From assembly GCF_000564855.1 (NCBI RefSeq), contig NZ_AYXG01000020.1, positions 1 through 64,000 on the forward strand: DNA of 64,000 nt. The letters are read 5' to 3'. Position numbers and translations under genes: made by a program. How positions within the stretch are numbered: the stretch's first letter is position 1; every line of letters starts with the position of its first letter. The DNA is from Actinokineospora spheciospongiae (GTDB taxonomy: Bacteria; Actinomycetota; Actinomycetes; Mycobacteriales; Pseudonocardiaceae). Below the pieces are notes generated by a model that was not told the origin of the DNA, did no database searches, and saw only the letters and a list, made by a program, of their open reading frames with translations. Below, in pieces: positions 62,777 to 64,000 of this stretch.

Positions 62777-64000
62777 TCAGCGCACCCCCGACCGTGCCGT
62801 CGTTACGTCGAGTTGGCCGTTGACCGCAGCGGTGATCAATGCTTGGCGCCGCTCGGCGAGTAAATCTATCTGCCTTGCTGCAAGCGCGTCTAGCAAGCGA
62901 CAATCATCTTCGATGCGCTTCGCGCGAATCGTCATTTCCTGTTGCGACTTGCTATCATCCGGCCATGGAACGACAAAATTTGAAAGATCTTCCATTCCTA
63001 GCGTTCTCTGCGCGCTATCTGATGCGGTCGCTTTTAATGCCTGTTCGACAAAGTTTCTACTGGATATCCACGTGCGAATTAATTCGATTGATATTCCGGG
63101 GGTGGCCCTTAAGACCGCGACTGCGCGAGCGACGTTCGCTCCTATGGCAGATCGAGGCGCAAGCGACGTTCGTCCGATAGTGCCGACGACGCTGACTAGT
63201 AGGTCGCCCTCTCTGATTTTTGTTGCCTTGTACTGCGCAGAAAGCGCCTCTGGTATGCATGGAAGATGATCAATTCGACTCTCCAGATCCGTCAGGTCGT
63301 TAACGCGTATAAATGGAACTCCATTGTTCACGAATTCTGGAACAAGAACACCGTATCGTGGACGGCTTCGCAGCAAACGTTTTAGGCGAACCCCGTTGTT
63401 TGGTTTAAGTTTGGAAAAGATTTCCTCAATCGAATTTTGCCTTTTTTCTTTAATGATTTCAGACTGAAGCTTTCTTAAGCTAATCATATGATCTATTTGG
63501 CTGGTTTCAAGATCTAGAAAGTCGGCGATGCGTCGCTGCTCTTCGACAGGCGGCAGCGGAATGGGGAATTTTTTGATGTCCGCTTGAAATAGGTGAGGTA
63601 CGCCCATTCCGTCCTTCACTGCGGATATTTTTCCCTGGGTCGAACTGCTAGCAAGAACATACATTAGGAAGGCTGAATTTACCCCGAAGGGGCGAAGTAC
63701 CGCAATGGAGCCGTTGACGGTGGCGGGTCGAGGAAGATGGCGAACAATATTGGTTATGCCTAAGGTATTTCCATCTTTGACTAGAAGAACGTCGTCGACT
63801 TTCAATCTAAGTTCCGGAGATTCATTGTAACGATATGCAGTGATAAAATTTACATTCCGAAAATCGATCTCTCGTTCTTTGATATTGGGAGTTGCCAGGA
63901 AAGCGTATCCATGATGCTGGTATTCGGCAGCGGTCAGGGCTTTCCAGCCGATGCGTGCGTGGACCGAGGCAATGCGGTCAAGACGAGATATTCTCCAGTT
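62777..64000 (-). CDS. hsdS: Type I restriction specificity subunit (partial, runs off window)
   Basis: The C-terminal ~407 residues of HsdS; the N-terminus lies past 64000. Two target-recognition/conserved-helix units are seen: LPPVEEQRRIADFLDLETSQ with the following helix, and DLLVSVVGTIGRTSLAPR in the second domain. The open frame continues to the window end (DRIASVHARIGWKALTAAEY), so no start is visible. Base composition is clearly less GC-rich than the rest of the island, typical of swapped target-recognition domains. HsdM should be just upstream, outside. Confidence 0.92.
   Translation of the reverse strand, partial: NWRISRLDRIASVHARIGWKALTAAEYQHHGYAFLATPNIKEREIDFRNVNFITAYRYNESPELRLKVDDVLLVKDGNTLGITNIVRHLPRPATVNGSIAVLRPFGVNSAFLMYVLASSSTQGKISAVKDGMGVPHLFQADIKKFPIPLPPVEEQRRIADFLDLETSQIDHMISLRKLQSEIIKEKRQNSIEEIFSKLKPNNGVRLKRLLRSRPRYGVLVPEFVNNGVPFIRVNDLTDLESRIDHLPCIPEALSAQYKATKIREGDLLVSVVGTIGRTSLAPRSAIGANVARAVAVLRATPGISIELIRTWISSRNFVEQALKATASDSAQRTLGMEDLSNFVVPWPDDSKSQQEMTIRAKRIEDDCRLLDALAARQIDLLAERRQALITAAVNGQLDVTTARSGVR

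Overview
The window is very GC-rich throughout, except for the last ~1 kb. It has strongly GC-biased third codon positions, frequent GTG starts, stop/start overlaps of the GTGA and ATGA type, an EspG/YbaB/WXG-type type VII secretion locus, an XRE regulator/SDR divergent pair, and caspase-STAND-WD40 genes. Together these point to a filamentous actinomycete, most likely Pseudonocardiales (Saccharothrix/Actinosynnema/Lentzea-like). That placement is inference from gene style, not from a marker gene.

Layout. 1-5.1 kb: short tandem repeats, an atypical Nramp-family transporter, an orphan sensor kinase overlapping a TAXI-type binding protein, and a fluoroacetate-dehalogenase-like hydrolase. 5.1-9.5 kb: a promoter, a repeat-rich leader of about 470 nt and a strong hairpin (candidate ncRNA or attenuator) ahead of a MerR-type regulator; then a small ORF, an HTH protein, and a large-subunit catalase. 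9.5-10.9 kb: a decay zone with a frameshifted ATP-grasp remnant, a truncated MFS transporter and a possible MarR tail around one intact small acetyltransferase. 10.9-14.3 kb: XRE regulator/SDR pair with a palindromic operator, a dienelactone hydrolase, and a secreted PET-hydrolase/cutinase-like enzyme. 14.5-16.7 kb: an XRE-NACHT-membrane protein that looks leaderless. 16.8-21.1 kb: a six-gene ESX-substrate/EspG operon without secretion core genes. 21.2-28.6 kb: LysR/DapA, then a VKOR-DsbA pair divergent from CopD/CtaG and a copper P-type ATPase.

28.6-44.1 kb is the most striking region. A tightly packed plus-strand run encodes an alpha/beta hydrolase, a caspase-STAND-WD40 giant (1714 aa, about 20 blades), a methanogen-type thymidylate-synthase-like protein with an MtrA-like N-terminus, a variant HAD protein, a ParB-like protein, a metallophosphoesterase/ParB-like protein, a canonical ThyA, a DHFR and a HIT protein. 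It meets a convergent deaminase/nucleotidyltransferase pair. This looks like a pyrimidine-nucleotide/one-carbon module joined to a regulated-protease sensor. It may be a conflict (defence) system or a nucleoside pathway with a built-in STAND module.

44.8-52.7 kb: a compact candidate small-molecule pathway with a TenA/PqqC-fold protein, a GCS2 ligase, an FAD amine oxidase fused to an amidohydrolase, a histidine-decarboxylase-like PLP enzyme, and a TPR regulator. 52.9-64 kb: a TerB-like small protein, a Ser/Thr kinase, and a restriction island read from the minus strand: HsdS (running off the window), an SNF2 helicase with HhH, a DUF262-DUF1524-alkyltransferase-like protein, and HsdR. hsdM is expected just outside the window.
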